A stretch of 9,652 nt of DNA, from NCBI GenBank assembly GCA_016649775.1, contig JAENWY010000068.1, forward strand, positions 1 to 9,652, given 5' to 3'. Shown piece by piece: positions 1-8,374 of this stretch; positions within the stretch are counted from its first letter, which is position 1; each line of letters starts with the position of its first letter. A program made the position numbers and the translations under genes. The notes beneath the pieces are model-generated. The model searched no databases. It was not told where the DNA came from and was given only the letters and a program-made list of their open reading frames with translations. This stretch comes from Spirochaetaceae bacterium. Lineage in GTDB: Bacteria > Spirochaetota > Spirochaetia > Sphaerochaetales > Sphaerochaetaceae.

Positions 1-2177
1 AAGGAAAGGTAAACATTATCAAGGATTGCACCGCTTGCCATTATCTTAGAAACAGAGGATAAAACAGAGAGATAACTGCCCTTAAAAGGAGAATTTTCTA
101 ATAATTTTGGATCAAATCCATAGCTCATAATAGAAACTGTTGAGGTTTCACCTTTTTGTAAAGGTATCTTTGCAACCATTGATTGTTCACTACTACTTTG
201 GTATTTACCACCAAATGGCATCAATATAGAAGAGGCTCCTATAGTTGAATCAAACCGACTAGCTAGACCTTTTTTACTACAGAATTCAAGAGAAGAATAC
301 ATAATCTTTAGAGTTTCTTCTAAAGAACCTTGTAATACTATTTCACTTAAAGGTGATTCCTTTTTAACAACTACATCATTCTCTTTCTTAGCACCATTTG
401 TATCTAAGAAAGTTCTAGATAAAGCTACAACGATATCACCTTTATAGGTCATTTCAAGGGTATTAACATCAGTGATAGTTGCAACTACAGTTGCTTCTAT
501 GTTTTCTAATCTAGCACAATCTATCATGAATTTAACATCTTCTTCTCTAACTACAACTGCCATTCTTTCTTGAGATTCACTAATTGCAATTTCTGTAGCA
601 TCAAGTCCAAGATATTTTAATGGTACTTTATCTAATTCAATTGTAAGAGATGGAGATAATTCTCCTATTGCTACACATACCCCCCCTGCTCCAAAATCAT
701 TACATCTTTTAATTCTAGTTGTAACTTTTTTATCAAGGAATAAACGTTGCAGTTTTCTCTCTTCTGGTGCATTACCTTTTTGAACTTCTGCTCCACAAGA
801 ACTTAAACTTGTTTTATCATGTGATTTTGAAGAACCTGTTGCTCCGCCAATACCATCTCGTCCTGTTCTCCCACCTAAAAGGATAACTTTATCACCTTTT
901 AAAGGTTCTTCACGTACAACATTTTCAAGGGGAGCAGCACCGATTACAGCACCTAATTCTAGGTGTTTAGCTTTATAGCCTTCATGGTAAAACTCATCAA
1001 CTAAAGATGTAGCAAGTCCAATTTGGTTACCATAGCTACTATTTCCTTCAGCTGCTGTTCTAGCCAATTTTCTCTGTGGCATTTTATTTTCTAGAGTTTT
1101 AGAATAACTCTCTCTAGGATCACTACAACCAGATAGTCTCATAGCTTGATAAACATAGGCTCTTGAACTTAGAGGATCTCTAATAGCTCCTCCGATACAT
1201 GTAGCAGCACCACCAAAGGGTTCTATTTCTGTGGGATGGTTATGTGTTTCATTTTTAAATAAGAGTAGATAGTCTTCAACACCAGTATCTTTTTGAACTT
1301 TGATTTTAATACTACAAGCATTAATCTCTTCACTCTCTTCTATAGAAGCCAGATAGCCTTTACTCTTTAAATCTTTAACACAAATAGTTGCTAAATTCAT
1401 AAGTGTAATTGGCTTTGTGATTCCAAGTTTTTCTCTAATTTTTAGGTATTCATTAAAAGTTGCTTTTATATCATCATCAAGAATTTTGATGTTCTTTAAT
1501 TCAGTATTAAAGGTAGTATGACGACAGTGATCACTCCAATAGGTATCAACAACTTTTAATTCAGTAATTGTTGGGTCTCTTTTTTCATTTATAAAATATG
1601 ATTGAAATAATTTTAAATCATCAATATCCATTGCAAGAGAGAAATCCGACAAGACTTTTATTAAATTTTTCTCATCAAGGGTTGAGAAATTAGTAAGAGT
1701 TTCTACACTCTTTGCTTCAATAGTTTTTAAAGAAAGAGATGTTTTCATTTCTAAGGAAGCTTCCCAAGCTTCAACTTTGTTAATAAGATATTCTTTAATT
1801 TCTTTTAATTTATCATCACTGATATCACCATCAAGGGCATATACTGTAGCACTTTTTACAAGTGGTTTATCAATCATACCAAGAAGAGCAATACAAGAAG
1901 ATGCACTATCTGATCTTTGATCAAATTGTCCATCTAATAGTTCTACTGAAAATATTTTATCAGAGTGAGGAACCTCAAAACTATATTCATCTACATTAGG
2001 TTCACAGAATACTTTCTTAACACTTTGATTAAACAAAGCCTCATCTATATTTTCTACACTGTAGCTATAATAAGTTTTTAACTTTTCAATACTACCTTGT
2101 AGTAGATTATTTAATTCATCTTTTACTAAATCATCTTTATTTGATGACTTTTTACTTACAAATACTCTATATACCAT
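1..2177 (-). CDS. purL: Phosphoribosylformylglycinamidine synthase, large single-chain type (partial, C-terminus beyond window)
   Basis: PurL converts FGAR, glutamine and ATP to FGAM in the cytoplasm, the fourth step of IMP synthesis. The first 725 codons are visible and the frame stays open to the left edge. The start ATG (2175-2177) follows an AGGAG at 2186-2190 with 8-base spacing. Residues 1 to about 150 form the N-terminal PurS-like region. The family hallmark WSDHCRHTTF lies near residues 214-223, the ATP-site segment NETHNHPTEIEPFGG near 309-323, GGRTGRDGIGGATGSS at 435-450, and DFGAGGVCVAIGE near 494-506. MPFGGKYQ at 653-660 opens part of the second synthetase half. The N-terminal region and these motifs match the roughly 1200-residue fused form, so a C-terminal glutaminase domain is expected outside the window; that is inference. 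It is the last visible gene of the operon, 31 bases after purD. Confidence 0.96.
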   Translation of the reverse strand, partial: MVYRVFVSKKSSNKDDLVKDELNNLLQGSIEKLKTYYSYSVENIDEALFNQSVKKVFCEPNVDEYSFEVPHSDKIFSVELLDGQFDQRSDSASSCIALLGMIDKPLVKSATVYALDGDISDDKLKEIKEYLINKVEAWEASLEMKTSLSLKTIEAKSVETLTNFSTLDEKNLIKVLSDFSLAMDIDDLKLFQSYFINEKRDPTITELKVVDTYWSDHCRHTTFNTELKNIKILDDDIKATFNEYLKIREKLGITKPITLMNLATICVKDLKSKGYLASIEESEEINACSIKIKVQKDTGVEDYLLLFKNETHNHPTEIEPFGGAATCIGGAIRDPLSSRAYVYQAMRLSGCSDPRESYSKTLENKMPQRKLARTAAEGNSSYGNQIGLATSLVDEFYHEGYKAKHLELGAVIGAAPLENVVREEPLKGDKVILLGGRTGRDGIGGATGSSKSHDKTSLSSCGAEVQKGNAPEERKLQRLFLDKKVTTRIKRCNDFGAGGVCVAIGELSPSLTIELDKVPLKYLGLDATEIAISESQERMAVVVREEDVKFMIDCARLENIEATVVATITDVNTLEMTYKGDIVVALSRTFLDTNGAKKENDVVVKKESPLSEIVLQGSLEETLKIMYSSLEFCSKKGLASRFDSTIGASSILMPFGGKYQSSSEQSMVAKIPLQKGETSTVSIMSYGFDPKLLENSPFKGSYLSVLSSVSKIMASGAILDNVYLS

Positions 2178-2208
2178 TCTCTGTACTCCTAAAAATATTA
2201 ATGAGAAG

Positions 2209-3486
2209 TTAGTTTTTCTTACAATTTAAAGCGGTTTTTCCTATATCTTTTCGATAGACTTTTTCACTAAAATCAACACATTTATCAATGTTTTTATAAG
2301 CTAATTTAATTGCTTTTTTTAATGAAGAAGCTGTACTAGTAACACTTAATACTCGACCACCGTTAGTCTCTAAAATTCCAGCATCGCTCATCTTTACACC
2401 TGCAGTATAAAGAGTACTAGAAGAATCTAATTTTTTAAGTGAAATTGGAAGACCTTTTGTACTGCTTAAAGGATAGCCCTTACTAGCTAATACTACTGTT
2501 GCAGCAAAGTCTTTAGACCATTTAACAACAAGAGCACTTAATTTCTCATCTCTAGTTGCTATCATTATTTCAACTAAATCTGATTTAAGAAGAGGAAGTA
2601 CTACTTGAGTTTCAGGATCACCAAATCTACAGTTATATTCAATTACTTTGGCTCCTTCTTTAGTTAGCATTAGACCAAAGTATAAACAGCCTTTAAAAAC
2701 TCTGTTTTCCTTTTTCATAGCAAAAATTGTTGGATATAAAATTTTTCTAATACATTCAACTTCAACAAGAGGAGTGTAATAAGGATTTGGAGCAATAGCG
2801 CCCATACCTCCGGTATTAGGACCTACATCCCCATCCCCAATTCTTTTATGATCCATAGAGGAAATCATAGGAATTAGAATTTTACCATCAGTAAATGTTA
2901 ATAAAGATATTTCAGGACCTTCTAAAAATTCTTCAATAATAATTTTATCACTACTGTGCTTAAATTTATGTTCATCTAGAAAGGATATAATAGTAGCTTT
3001 TGCCTCTTCAAAGTCATTAACAATGCTAACTCCCTTTCCAAGAGCTAATCCATCGGCCTTAATAACTAGAGGATATTTAGAAGTTTTTGCATATTTTAGA
3101 GCTGCCTCTGAATCTACAAATTCTTCATAATCAGCTGTGGGGATATTATAATCCTTCATTAACTTTTTAGAAAAACTCTTACTACCTTCAATAATTGCGG
3201 CTCTTTTATTAGGTCCAAAACATTTAACACCATTATCTTCTAATAGATCTACAAGGCCACCAACGAGGGGATCATCTGGAGCTACAATTGCAAAATCAAT
3301 CAAATAATCTTTTGCAAAAGCCAATATTGAATCAAAATCCATTACATTTATTGCAATAGTTGTAGCATAACTAAGCATGCCTGGATTACCAGGCAAGGCA
3401 TAAAGGTCATCTACTAAAGGGCTTTCTGAAACTTTTTTAGCAATGGCTGCTTCACGGCCACCGCTTCCTATAATCATAATATTCAT
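2209..3486 (-). CDS. purD: Phosphoribosylamine--glycine ligase (GAR synthetase)
   Basis: PurD joins phosphoribosylamine to glycine with ATP, giving GAR, the second step of the pathway. The 425-residue length is normal for the single-function bacterial enzyme. It has an N-terminal domain with GSGGRE (7-12), LPGNPG (31-36) and APDDPLVGG (69-77), then an ATP-grasp domain. The latter shows GP and IEGSK (91-103), VIKADGLALGKGV (141-153), EEFLEGPE (185-192), DHKRIGDGDVGPNTGGMGA (212-230) and EYNCRFGDPETQ (283-294), which hold nucleotide- and metal-binding residues. The start at 3486 puts GSGG at the usual distance from Met1. A second ATG three codons on is less fitting. A weak AGGA lies 9 bases upstream. 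The usual GREHA motif reads GREAA here, so the His is Ala13. It starts 11 bases after the AICAR formyltransferase gene. Confidence 0.97.
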   Translation of the reverse strand: MNIMIIGSGGREAAIAKKVSESPLVDDLYALPGNPGMLSYATTIAINVMDFDSILAFAKDYLIDFAIVAPDDPLVGGLVDLLEDNGVKCFGPNKRAAIIEGSKSFSKKLMKDYNIPTADYEEFVDSEAALKYAKTSKYPLVIKADGLALGKGVSIVNDFEEAKATIISFLDEHKFKHSSDKIIIEEFLEGPEISLLTFTDGKILIPMISSMDHKRIGDGDVGPNTGGMGAIAPNPYYTPLVEVECIRKILYPTIFAMKKENRVFKGCLYFGLMLTKEGAKVIEYNCRFGDPETQVVLPLLKSDLVEIMIATRDEKLSALVVKWSKDFAATVVLASKGYPLSSTKGLPISLKKLDSSSTLYTAGVKMSDAGILETNGGRVLSVTSTASSLKKAIKLAYKNIDKCVDFSEKVYRKDIGKTALNCKKN

Positions 3487-3497
3487 AAAATTAAATC

Positions 3498-4667
3498 CTA
3501 GTGATGAAAAAGTCTTAAGTGAGAAAATGCCATTACAAGATTGTGATCATCACAACAGTGAATTACATCTTTATCTCTCATTGAACCACCAGGTTGAACA
3601 ATAGCTCTAACACCTGATTTATAAGCTCTTTCAATGTTATCTGAGAAAGGGAAGAAAGCATCAGAGGATATTACGACATCATCGATAGTTGCAATAAATT
3701 CTTTCTTTTCTTCTTTAGTTAATTCTTCAATTGGATGAGTAAAATATTTTGCACTTATTTCTTTATCAAATAAATCAGTTTCTCTATCTTCAGATAGATA
3801 CTGTTCAATTACATTATCTTTATCATTTCTTGAAAGTTTTGGAACAAAGGGTAGATTTAATACTTTAGGATGTTGTCTTAAACTCCAGTGATCTGCTTTT
3901 TCACCAGCAAGTCTTGTACAGTGAATTCTACTTTGTTGACCCGCTCCTACACCAATAGTCTGTCCTCTTTTTGCATAACAAACAGAGTTTGACTGAGTAT
4001 ATTTAAGAGCTATTGTTGCAACAATTAAATTAATTATTTGTTCTTCACTTAATTTTTTGTTCTTAGTTACAATTTCTTCCAAATAAGATCTATCAAATAG
4101 AGCCGCATTGCGTTCTTGCTCAAAAGTAATTCCATAAACACTTCTTTTTTCAATTGCAGAGGGTTTATAGTGTTTATCGATTTGAATAACATTATATGTG
4201 CCTTTTCTCTTGTTCTTTAATATCTCTAGAGCTTCTTTCGAATAAGAAGGAGCAATAACACCATCAGATACTTCTCTATTTAAACATTTAGCTGTACTTT
4301 CATCACATTCTCTTGAAAGAGCAACAAAATCACCGAAGGAAGACATTCTATCTGTTCCTCTAGCTCTTACATAAGCAGAGGCTAATGGACTTAATTCCTG
4401 GGTGGTAAAATACATAGCTTTTTCTTTTTCATTCAAAGGAAAAGCTACAGCGGCTCCTGCAGGACTTAAATGTTTAAAACTAGCTGCAGAGGGCAAGTCT
4501 AAGCTTTTGTCTAATTCAGATACTAATTGATAACTATTAACTGCATCTAATAAGTTTATGTATCCTGGATTACCATTTAAAACTTTAATAGGTAATTTTC
4601 CTTCCATTGAAACTTTGGCATTAATTTGATGTGGATTACATCCATATTTTAGATTAATTACGTCCAT
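3498..4667 (-). CDS. purH: Stand-alone AICAR formyltransferase (PurH C-terminal domain only)
   Basis: This enzyme transfers a formyl group from 10-formyltetrahydrofolate to AICAR, giving FAICAR, the next-to-last step to IMP. At 389 residues it begins where the transformylase half of bifunctional PurH begins; the N-terminal cyclohydrolase (MGS-like) domain of about 200 residues is absent. Visible PurH motifs are KYGCNPHQ (7-14), FKHLSPAGAA (64-73) with the Lys65-His66 pair that matches the catalytic Lys-His of PurH, RMSSFGDF (107-114), LKYTQSNSV (221-229), GVGAGQQSR (239-247), QPGGSMRD near the end and a terminal LRLFHH. The start ATG lies one base after the cyclohydrolase stop, and its ribosome site AAGGA sits inside the last codons of that gene, so coupled translation is likely. 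The symbol purH is used for the domain; some authors would prefer a separate name such as purV. Confidence 0.93.
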   Translation of the reverse strand: MDVINLKYGCNPHQINAKVSMEGKLPIKVLNGNPGYINLLDAVNSYQLVSELDKSLDLPSAASFKHLSPAGAAVAFPLNEKEKAMYFTTQELSPLASAYVRARGTDRMSSFGDFVALSRECDESTAKCLNREVSDGVIAPSYSKEALEILKNKRKGTYNVIQIDKHYKPSAIEKRSVYGITFEQERNAALFDRSYLEEIVTKNKKLSEEQIINLIVATIALKYTQSNSVCYAKRGQTIGVGAGQQSRIHCTRLAGEKADHWSLRQHPKVLNLPFVPKLSRNDKDNVIEQYLSEDRETDLFDKEISAKYFTHPIEELTKEEKKEFIATIDDVVISSDAFFPFSDNIERAYKSGVRAIVQPGGSMRDKDVIHCCDDHNLVMAFSHLRLFHH

Positions 4668-4668
4668 A

Positions 4669-5367
4669 TTATTTCTTCCTTGAATTAATTATAATTTCTT
4701 TTTCAGTGTTAATATTTCTACCTAGTAGTGATATCCTATTATCACTATTGAGAGAATCAAATATGTTGGATGAGATTTCATCTATTGTATTTAATCCATC
4801 TAATGAAACCTCAACAGGATCTTTAGAAAATGAAACAAGAGGGTCTTTTGAATCCTCATAAGTTTGAATAATAAAGGCTGTATCTTTTTCAATTTCACTA
4901 TAGTTATAGAAGAATCTTCTACAGTGATTGTTTTGATTTTTAAGAATTGCCATTTTTAATATAGACTTACCCTTTTCAGCATTAGGAATAACAAGCGCAC
5001 TAATTCTTGGTGTCCAAGAGGGATCATCATCTTCATACTCACGAGTATCTAAGGCATTTTCAAAGGTATCACCAGAACTAAAAGCATCATAAATTGTATC
5101 GGTTTGATTTCCGTTAGTAACTATCCAAGTATTCTTAAATTCTCTTACTGCATTGTAAATAATTAAAGAGGGGTCCATTATAATAGAAGGATCAAATGCT
5201 TCAGTTTTAATACTCTCACCATCTTTTTTAAATACTCTGTTACGAGATGTTGAAGATCTTCCCATAATCGCATATGTAAAAAATAATTCTCCACGAGTAT
5301 TTCTTCCAACTACAATGTTTCGTCCAGGATAAACTAGACCTTTAAAATAATTTGCTACGCTTTGCAT
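4669..5367 (-). CDS. purO: IMP cyclohydrolase, PurO-type
   Basis: The product probably closes the ring of FAICAR to IMP, the last step of the pathway. At 232 residues it does not resemble the MGS-like cyclohydrolase domain of PurH. It matches instead what I know of the PurO-like IMP cyclohydrolase family, first defined in archaea and also found in some Clostridia. Conserved-looking blocks are YPGRNIVVG (13-21), MGRSSTSRNRVF (35-46), FDPSIIMDPSLIIY (58-71), VTNGNQTDTIYD (83-94) and TREYEDDDPSWTPRISA (108-124). The neighbouring formyltransferase lacks a cyclohydrolase domain, which supports the assignment. The ATG overlaps the end of purN by 13 bases and is preceded by a strong AAGGAG with 5-base spacing. 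No signal peptide or membrane segment is seen. The symbol purO is by family resemblance. Confidence 0.88.
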   Translation of the reverse strand: MQSVANYFKGLVYPGRNIVVGRNTRGELFFTYAIMGRSSTSRNRVFKKDGESIKTEAFDPSIIMDPSLIIYNAVREFKNTWIVTNGNQTDTIYDAFSSGDTFENALDTREYEDDDPSWTPRISALVIPNAEKGKSILKMAILKNQNNHCRRFFYNYSEIEKDTAFIIQTYEDSKDPLVSFSKDPVEVSLDGLNTIDEISSNIFDSLNSDNRISLLGRNINTEKEIIINSRKK

Positions 5368-5939
5368 TTTTTCTCCTTAGAAATCAAATCAATTGCAGAA
5401 GGAAGTAGCTTCCATTCTGCACTCTCCATTACACGTTTTTGCAAAATTTCAGGAGTATCTCCGTCTTCTACGGCAACAGCTTTTTGAAGGATAATCTTCC
5501 CACCATCAGGTATTTCATTAACATAATGAACAGTGGCTCCTGTTAGTTTTACGCCTCGTTTTAGTGCTTCTTCGTGTACTTTTATTCCATAATAGCCTTT
5601 TCCACAGAAACTTGGTATTAAAGAAGGATGTATATTTATTATTTTATTTGGATATTTTATTACAAATTCTTTAGATAAAATCTTAAGAAATCCAGCTAAT
5701 ACTATTAAATCAATATTATTTTCTAATAAGAGATTTGATAGTTCTTCTTCAAAGTTTTTATTTGGAATATAGAGAGACTTAATGTTATGCTTTTTTGCTC
5801 TCTCTAGAGCAAAAGCATCTCTCTTATTAGATACAACATAACTAATATTTGTATCAGGTAATTCTCCCCTATCTTTAGCCAATAAAATTGCCTCAAGATT
5901 GGTTCCTCCACCTGATACTAGGATTGCTACATTTAGCAT
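5355..5939 (-). CDS. purN: Phosphoribosylglycinamide formyltransferase (GAR transformylase)
   Basis: PurN formylates GAR with 10-formyltetrahydrofolate to give FGAR, the third step. The 194-residue length is typical. The N-terminal phosphate-binding loop reads LVSGGGTNLEAI (7-18). The active-site segment INIHPSLIPSF (101-111) supplies Asn102 and His104, and HYVNEIPDGG (138-147) supplies Asp145; these correspond to the Asn, His and Asp catalytic set of the E. coli enzyme. The start ATG overlaps the purM stop by 7 bases (ATGCTAA), with GAGGG 9 bases upstream, and its 3' end overlaps the IMP cyclohydrolase start by 13 bases. The formate-dependent alternative PurT is an unrelated ATP-grasp protein, so the assignment is firm. 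Confidence 0.97.
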   Translation of the reverse strand: MLNVAILVSGGGTNLEAILLAKDRGELPDTNISYVVSNKRDAFALERAKKHNIKSLYIPNKNFEEELSNLLLENNIDLIVLAGFLKILSKEFVIKYPNKIINIHPSLIPSFCGKGYYGIKVHEEALKRGVKLTGATVHYVNEIPDGGKIILQKAVAVEDGDTPEILQKRVMESAEWKLLPSAIDLISKEKKCKA

Positions 5940-6955
5940 AAAATGATTCCCTCATCTCCCATAATTACTTCACCAAGAACATATGAGCCTGGAATTAATG
6001 ATAAAGTAGTAGCGCTATCTTCTTTAGCAACTATTACAACCATTCCTACCCCCATGTTAAAAGTATTATACATATCACGAGATGGAATATTTCCAGTTTT
6101 TTCTATTAAATCAAAAATAGGAGGAGTTTTAATATCAGCTTTATTAATTTTAGCAGTTAAACCATCTTTCATAGCACGTGGTACATTTTCATAGAAACCA
6201 CCACCAGTAACATGGGATATTGCTCTGATTTTAACTTTATCTCTTATTCTTAATATGTCGTTAACATAAATTTTTGTAGGTTCTAATAAAATTTCACCTA
6301 AAGGTTTATCAAAACCTTCATAAGTTTTAAAAGCATCTTCTTCAAGATTAAAAACAGACCTTACAAGAGAAAAACCATTTGAATGAACTCCTGTACTTGG
6401 AATTGCAATTAATATATCCCCAGCAATCATAGTTTCTTTGTTTATGATTTTGCTCTTATCTACAACCCCAGTTGCATAGCCTGCAATATCATATTCACCT
6501 TCACTATAAAAGCCTGGCATTTCAGCAGTTTCACCACCAACAAGACTACAACCTGATTGCAAACAGCCTTCAACCACGCCCTCAACTATATCTTTGATTT
6601 TTTCAGGTTGGTTTTTGCCAACTGCAATATAATCTAGAAAAGTTAAAGGTTTTGCACCAACTGTTATTATGTCATTAACACACATAGCAACACAGTCGAT
6701 ACCAATAGTATCATGTTTATCTAATAGAAATGCTAATTTTAATTTTGTTCCAACTCCATCTGTACCACTTACTAATACAGGATTTGGAGTTTCACTTAAA
6801 TCCATTTCATAGAGACCACTGAATCCACCTAAATCACTTAAAACATTTTTTGAATATGTTTTAGCTACTGAATTCTTAATTAGTTGAACTGATTTATAAC
6901 CAGCTTCAATATCAACACCAGCTTTCTTATAACTATCTGACTGACTTTTTGCCAT
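5933..6955 (-). CDS. purM: Phosphoribosylformylglycinamidine cyclo-ligase (AIR synthetase)
   Basis: PurM uses ATP to close the imidazole ring of FGAM, giving AIR, the fifth step. The 340 residues match the usual length. It begins with YKKAGVDIEAG (9-19), then VSGTDGVGTKLKLA (62-75), MCVNDIITVGAKPLTFLDY (91-109), SLVGGETAEMPGFY (137-150) and PSTGVHSNGFSLVR (186-199), with ISHVTGGGFYENVPR and FNMGVGMVV in the C-terminal half. These are the AIRS-superfamily ATP- and metal-binding blocks shared with PurL. The ATG lies 9 bases after the purF stop, and the AAGAGGA ribosome site overlaps that stop. The gene ends 7 bases inside purN. Confidence 0.97.
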   Translation of the reverse strand: MAKSQSDSYKKAGVDIEAGYKSVQLIKNSVAKTYSKNVLSDLGGFSGLYEMDLSETPNPVLVSGTDGVGTKLKLAFLLDKHDTIGIDCVAMCVNDIITVGAKPLTFLDYIAVGKNQPEKIKDIVEGVVEGCLQSGCSLVGGETAEMPGFYSEGEYDIAGYATGVVDKSKIINKETMIAGDILIAIPSTGVHSNGFSLVRSVFNLEEDAFKTYEGFDKPLGEILLEPTKIYVNDILRIRDKVKIRAISHVTGGGFYENVPRAMKDGLTAKINKADIKTPPIFDLIEKTGNIPSRDMYNTFNMGVGMVVIVAKEDSATTLSLIPGSYVLGEVIMGDEGIILC

Positions 6956-6964
6956 CGTATCCTC

Positions 6965-8374
6965 TTATTCTAAGCGAAATTTATCTTTTGTTTTTGTATT
7001 TTTAATTGGGTAATCACCACTGAAACAAGCTGTGCAGAAACCTTCTATTCCTTTATCACTAAGCTTTGTAACATTATCAACACTTAAGAATCCTAATGAA
7101 TCTACATGAAGCATTTCTTTCATCTGATCATCAGAGTAATTATATGCTAATAGGTTTTCACTTGAATCAATATCAGTTCCAAAGAAACAAGGGTATAGAA
7201 ATTTTGGAGCACTAGATCTTAAATGTATCTCTTTTGCACCAGCTTCTCTAAGTAATTGCACTATTCTCTTACTTGTTGTTCCTCTAACTATTGAATCATC
7301 GATTAATACAACTCTTTTGCCTTCAACTGTAGCTCTAATAGCATTCAGTTTGATTCTAACAGCTGTATCTCTTTGCCCTTGTTGTGGTTGAATAAAAGTA
7401 CGTCCAATATATTTGTTTTTAATTAGACCAACACCGTAAGGAATACCACTCTGTCTTGAATAACCAATAGCTGCTGTAATTCCAGAATCTGGAACTCCGA
7501 TTACAACATCGGCTTGAACAGGATGTTCTAGTGCAAGAAAAGAGCCTGCTCGTAAACGAGCATTCAAAACTGGTATATTATCTATTATACTATCAGGTCT
7601 TGAAAAGTATAAAAGTTCAAAAACACAAAGAGATTTTTTCTCTTTGTTACAATGAGTTTTATCACTCTTCAACACACCATCAACTACAGAGACTACTTCG
7701 CCAGGTTCTACATCGCGTAAGAAAGTAGCACCCACAGTATCTAAAGCACAAGTTTCACTTGCAAATATAAATCTATCTTCTAAAGTTCCAATAGATAGGG
7801 GTCTAAATCCTCTTGGATCTCGAGCAGCAATTATTTTATTATGACTCATAACACATATAGAATAAGCACCCTTAATATCATCCATAGCTTGTACTATAGC
7901 TTCTTCAATAGTTTTTGTTTTTAATCTATATTTTGTAATAGTATAAGCAATTACTTCACTATCACTAGTTGTCTGAAAGATAGATCCTTCTGATTCAAAT
8001 TGATCTCGTAATTCAAAATCATTAATAAGATTACCATTATGAGCTAATGCCATCTTACCTTTCTTATGATTAATAACAAGAGGTTGAACATTTAATCTAT
8101 TATTAACACCAGTTGTACCATATCTAGCATGTGCTATTGCAGCTGAACCATTAGGTATTTTTGAAAGTGCTTCTTTATCAAATACCTGTGAAACAAGACC
8201 TAAATCTCTATAAAGAGAAATATTCTCACCATGTGTTACTGCCATACCACAACCTTCTTGACCTCTATGCTGAAGTGCATAAAGACCATAATAACAGGTG
8301 GTTACAATATCAAGAGGGAATTTACCATTGCTAACTGCAAATAGGCCACATTCTTCATGTAAATTTGCTCCCAT
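6965..8374 (-). CDS. purF: Amidophosphoribosyltransferase, [4Fe-4S] propeptide type
   Basis: PurF makes 5-phosphoribosylamine from PRPP and glutamine, the committed and feedback-controlled first step. The 469-residue protein has an N-terminal Ntn glutaminase domain: HEECGLFAV puts the nucleophile at Cys9 after an eight-residue propeptide, with ARYGTTG (83-89), HNGNL (112-116), TTSDSE (135-140) and RDPRGFRPL (185-193). The phosphoribosyltransferase domain carries the PRPP loop VVLIDDSIVRGTT (355-367). Cys250, Cys396, Cys447 and Cys450 align with the four iron-sulfur ligands of the Bacillus subtilis enzyme, so this should be the cluster-containing, oxygen-sensitive class that cleaves its propeptide. 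The start codon shares one base with the purC stop (TAATG), and only a weak GGG is seen upstream, which suggests reinitiation after purC. Confidence 0.97.
   Translation of the reverse strand: MGANLHEECGLFAVSNGKFPLDIVTTCYYGLYALQHRGQEGCGMAVTHGENISLYRDLGLVSQVFDKEALSKIPNGSAAIAHARYGTTGVNNRLNVQPLVINHKKGKMALAHNGNLINDFELRDQFESEGSIFQTTSDSEVIAYTITKYRLKTKTIEEAIVQAMDDIKGAYSICVMSHNKIIAARDPRGFRPLSIGTLEDRFIFASETCALDTVGATFLRDVEPGEVVSVVDGVLKSDKTHCNKEKKSLCVFELLYFSRPDSIIDNIPVLNARLRAGSFLALEHPVQADVVIGVPDSGITAAIGYSRQSGIPYGVGLIKNKYIGRTFIQPQQGQRDTAVRIKLNAIRATVEGKRVVLIDDSIVRGTTSKRIVQLLREAGAKEIHLRSSAPKFLYPCFFGTDIDSSENLLAYNYSDDQMKEMLHVDSLGFLSVDNVTKLSDKGIEGFCTACFSGDYPIKNTKTKDKFRLE
7625..7647 (-). repeat. Perfect 9-bp inverted repeat inside purF
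   Basis: Arms at 7625-7633 and 7639-7647 (ACAAAGAGA and TCTCTTTGT on the plus strand) are exactly complementary around a 5-base loop. In the mRNA the loop is five A and the hairpin is followed by G and five U. It falls in the stretch coding NKEKKSL, just before the codon for the iron-sulfur ligand Cys250. The stem has three G-C pairs only, so stability is modest and chance is possible. No function is claimed. Confidence 0.45.

Noticed and set aside
2178..2208. 31-base purD-purL gap as a possible regulatory hairpin
   Set aside because: It holds an AGGAG ribosome site for purL and an A+T-rich stretch; only a very weak pairing is possible and there is no terminator form.
3378..3394. G-C-rich palindrome TGCCTGG-ATTA-CCAGGCA in purD
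   Set aside because: It codes the conserved LPGNPGM segment; repeated Pro-Gly codons explain the symmetry, and no U-run follows.
4669..5367. Frameshift or broken bifunctional purH as the reason for two genes
   Set aside because: The 232-residue protein does not resemble the PurH N-terminal domain, and both genes have complete starts, ribosome sites and full family length, so this is a true replacement rather than a break.
5943..6194. Plus-strand open frame of 83 codons
   Set aside because: It lies wholly opposite the purM C-terminal region, which has clear family motifs; the translation shows no known features.
7531..7728. Plus-strand open frame of 65 codons
   Set aside because: It is antisense to the middle of purF and has no family resemblance; a shadow of the real gene.
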